A stretch of 6,500 nt of DNA from Bacteroidota bacterium (lineage in GTDB: Bacteria > Bacteroidota > Bacteroidia > Bacteroidales > UBA10428), in the NCBI GenBank assembly GCA_017860375.1, contig JAGDMB010000143.1, forward strand, positions 1-6,500. The letters are read 5' to 3'. Below the pieces are notes generated by a model. That model worked only from the letters and a program-made list of their open reading frames with translations. It was not told the DNA's origin and did no database searches. Positions 5,738-6,500 of the stretch are shown in pieces (positions within the stretch are counted from its first letter, which is position 1; every line of letters starts with the position of its first letter). The position numbers were made by a program, and so were the translations under genes.

Positions 5738-6500
5738 ATGAAAACAAGAAGTCTTTTTTCAGTCGCAGGTGCAGCAATGGTTGCCCTGCTTTTCACCGCA
5801 TGTGAAATGGACAATCTGAAGCCGAAGGGCGAATACGGAATTCTCCCGGAACGGTTTAAGGTGGATATTCCAAACTCCCTGTCCAATACGAATTTCAAAT
5901 CCACATCGTATAAAGGTACAGAGGCCGACACCGTCAACGGCAATATTATTTACGGACACCTCAATACCTTTATTGCCGTGGGTGAAGCCGCAGCCGATAT
6001 CGTGGTGGCAGCAATCTGGGCAATCCATTTCTATGACATCGAGGATGTTATCTTCCTGAGTTATACCAGTGACGAGGATAAACGGGTAAAAAACCTGGAA
6101 GTGGTAAAGGATGTTGAATTCCGCAACCGCACATGGGAATACCGGCTGACCATCACCGATGCCGAATCGGAAAGCAATGCCGACGAAGGCATCGGCATGG
6201 AGATCTTCTGGAACAATGATCCCATAGAAGGCATAGCCCTTTTCAAGCCTTATAACCTGAACCGTGATGACAACGAGATGGGTCCGGATGCTATCGCCGC
6301 CATTGAATATTCAGAAGAGGGGACAGGGCCATATGAAACCTATATGATCGTAGAAATTGCCGGATTACCGTTAAATGAGGCAAAGCACGAGCCCTTTGCT
6401 ATGGAAACCCTGAAGATGTTTGTCGGCAAAAATGGGGATGCAGTGGATGTCTATGGCAATTCCAGTCATCCCAATGCACAGTTCAATCCCAATGATGAGG
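5738..6500 (+). CDS. Putative lipoprotein of unknown function (partial, runs off the right edge)
   Basis: The reading frame is open from the ATG at 5738 to the window end, 254 codons without a stop, so the C-terminus is missing. The N-terminus is a lipoprotein-type signal: basic MKTR, a hydrophobic stretch AGAAMVALLF and Cys22 in LFTAC. The -3 position is Phe rather than the usual Leu, so the lipobox is acceptable but not perfect. Acidic residues soon after the cysteine (E23, D25) are compatible with surface export in Bacteroidota. The mature part is acidic and soluble, with aromatic beta-strand-like segments (IWAIHFYDIEDVIFLSY, then TWEYRLTITD) and no domain I recognise. Start choice rests on the signal peptide and the A-rich leader (ACAAACTTAAAAACAATAGT), common in Bacteroidota; there is no Shine-Dalgarno. 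It lies 164 bases after the phosphoesterase-like gene on the same strand, with no clear terminator between, so whether it shares that transcript is open. Confidence 0.75.
   Translation, partial: MKTRSLFSVAGAAMVALLFTACEMDNLKPKGEYGILPERFKVDIPNSLSNTNFKSTSYKGTEADTVNGNIIYGHLNTFIAVGEAAADIVVAAIWAIHFYDIEDVIFLSYTSDEDKRVKNLEVVKDVEFRNRTWEYRLTITDAESESNADEGIGMEIFWNNDPIEGIALFKPYNLNRDDNEMGPDAIAAIEYSEEGTGPYETYMIVEIAGLPLNEAKHEPFAMETLKMFVGKNGDAVDVYGNSSHPNAQFNPNDE

Overview
The window looks like chromosomal DNA from a Bacteroidota bacterium, probably a free-living or anaerobic Bacteroidales/Marinilabiliales-type lineage (the lineage is inference). The evidence is a C-terminal tail of the type IX secretion (T9SS) sorting type, signal peptides ending in the typical ...SAQ or ...FGQ, weak or absent Shine-Dalgarno sites, A-rich leaders, and -7 elements close to the Bacteroidota form TAnnTTTG. 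Base composition is moderate. There is no sign of phage, insertion sequence, tRNA, rRNA or CRISPR.

Left part (41-3534, minus strand): a large exported protein of 999 residues has two tandem pectate-lyase-like beta-helix modules followed by an SMP-30/gluconolactonase-like beta-propeller, and is probably a carbohydrate-active or surface-glycan protein. Upstream of it, on the same strand, lies a small exported protein of 116 residues with an internal duplication. A strong intrinsic terminator (3083-3116) separates the two, so they are probably separate transcription units. The small gene has a sigma-54-like promoter candidate.

Middle (3535-3805): a divergent intergenic region of 271 bp, unusually rich in dyad symmetry. 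It holds a bulged hairpin (3647-3680), a perfect 18-bp palindrome two bases further on (3683-3700), and a short hairpin just before the next start codon (3783-3797).

Right part (3806-5573, plus strand): two genes in tandem. The first encodes a compact cytosolic protein with the His and Cys blocks of a caspase/CHAT-like peptidase (resembling the family I recall as DUF6642). The second encodes a calcineurin-like phosphoesterase-fold protein with a signal peptide, a T9SS-type tail and non-canonical metal-binding motifs. This orphan caspase-like gene beside a secreted atypical phosphoesterase, under a structured regulatory region, is the most interesting part. No function for the pair can be proven from sequence alone.

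Right edge (5738-6500+): a partial gene for a putative lipoprotein of unknown function runs off the window.
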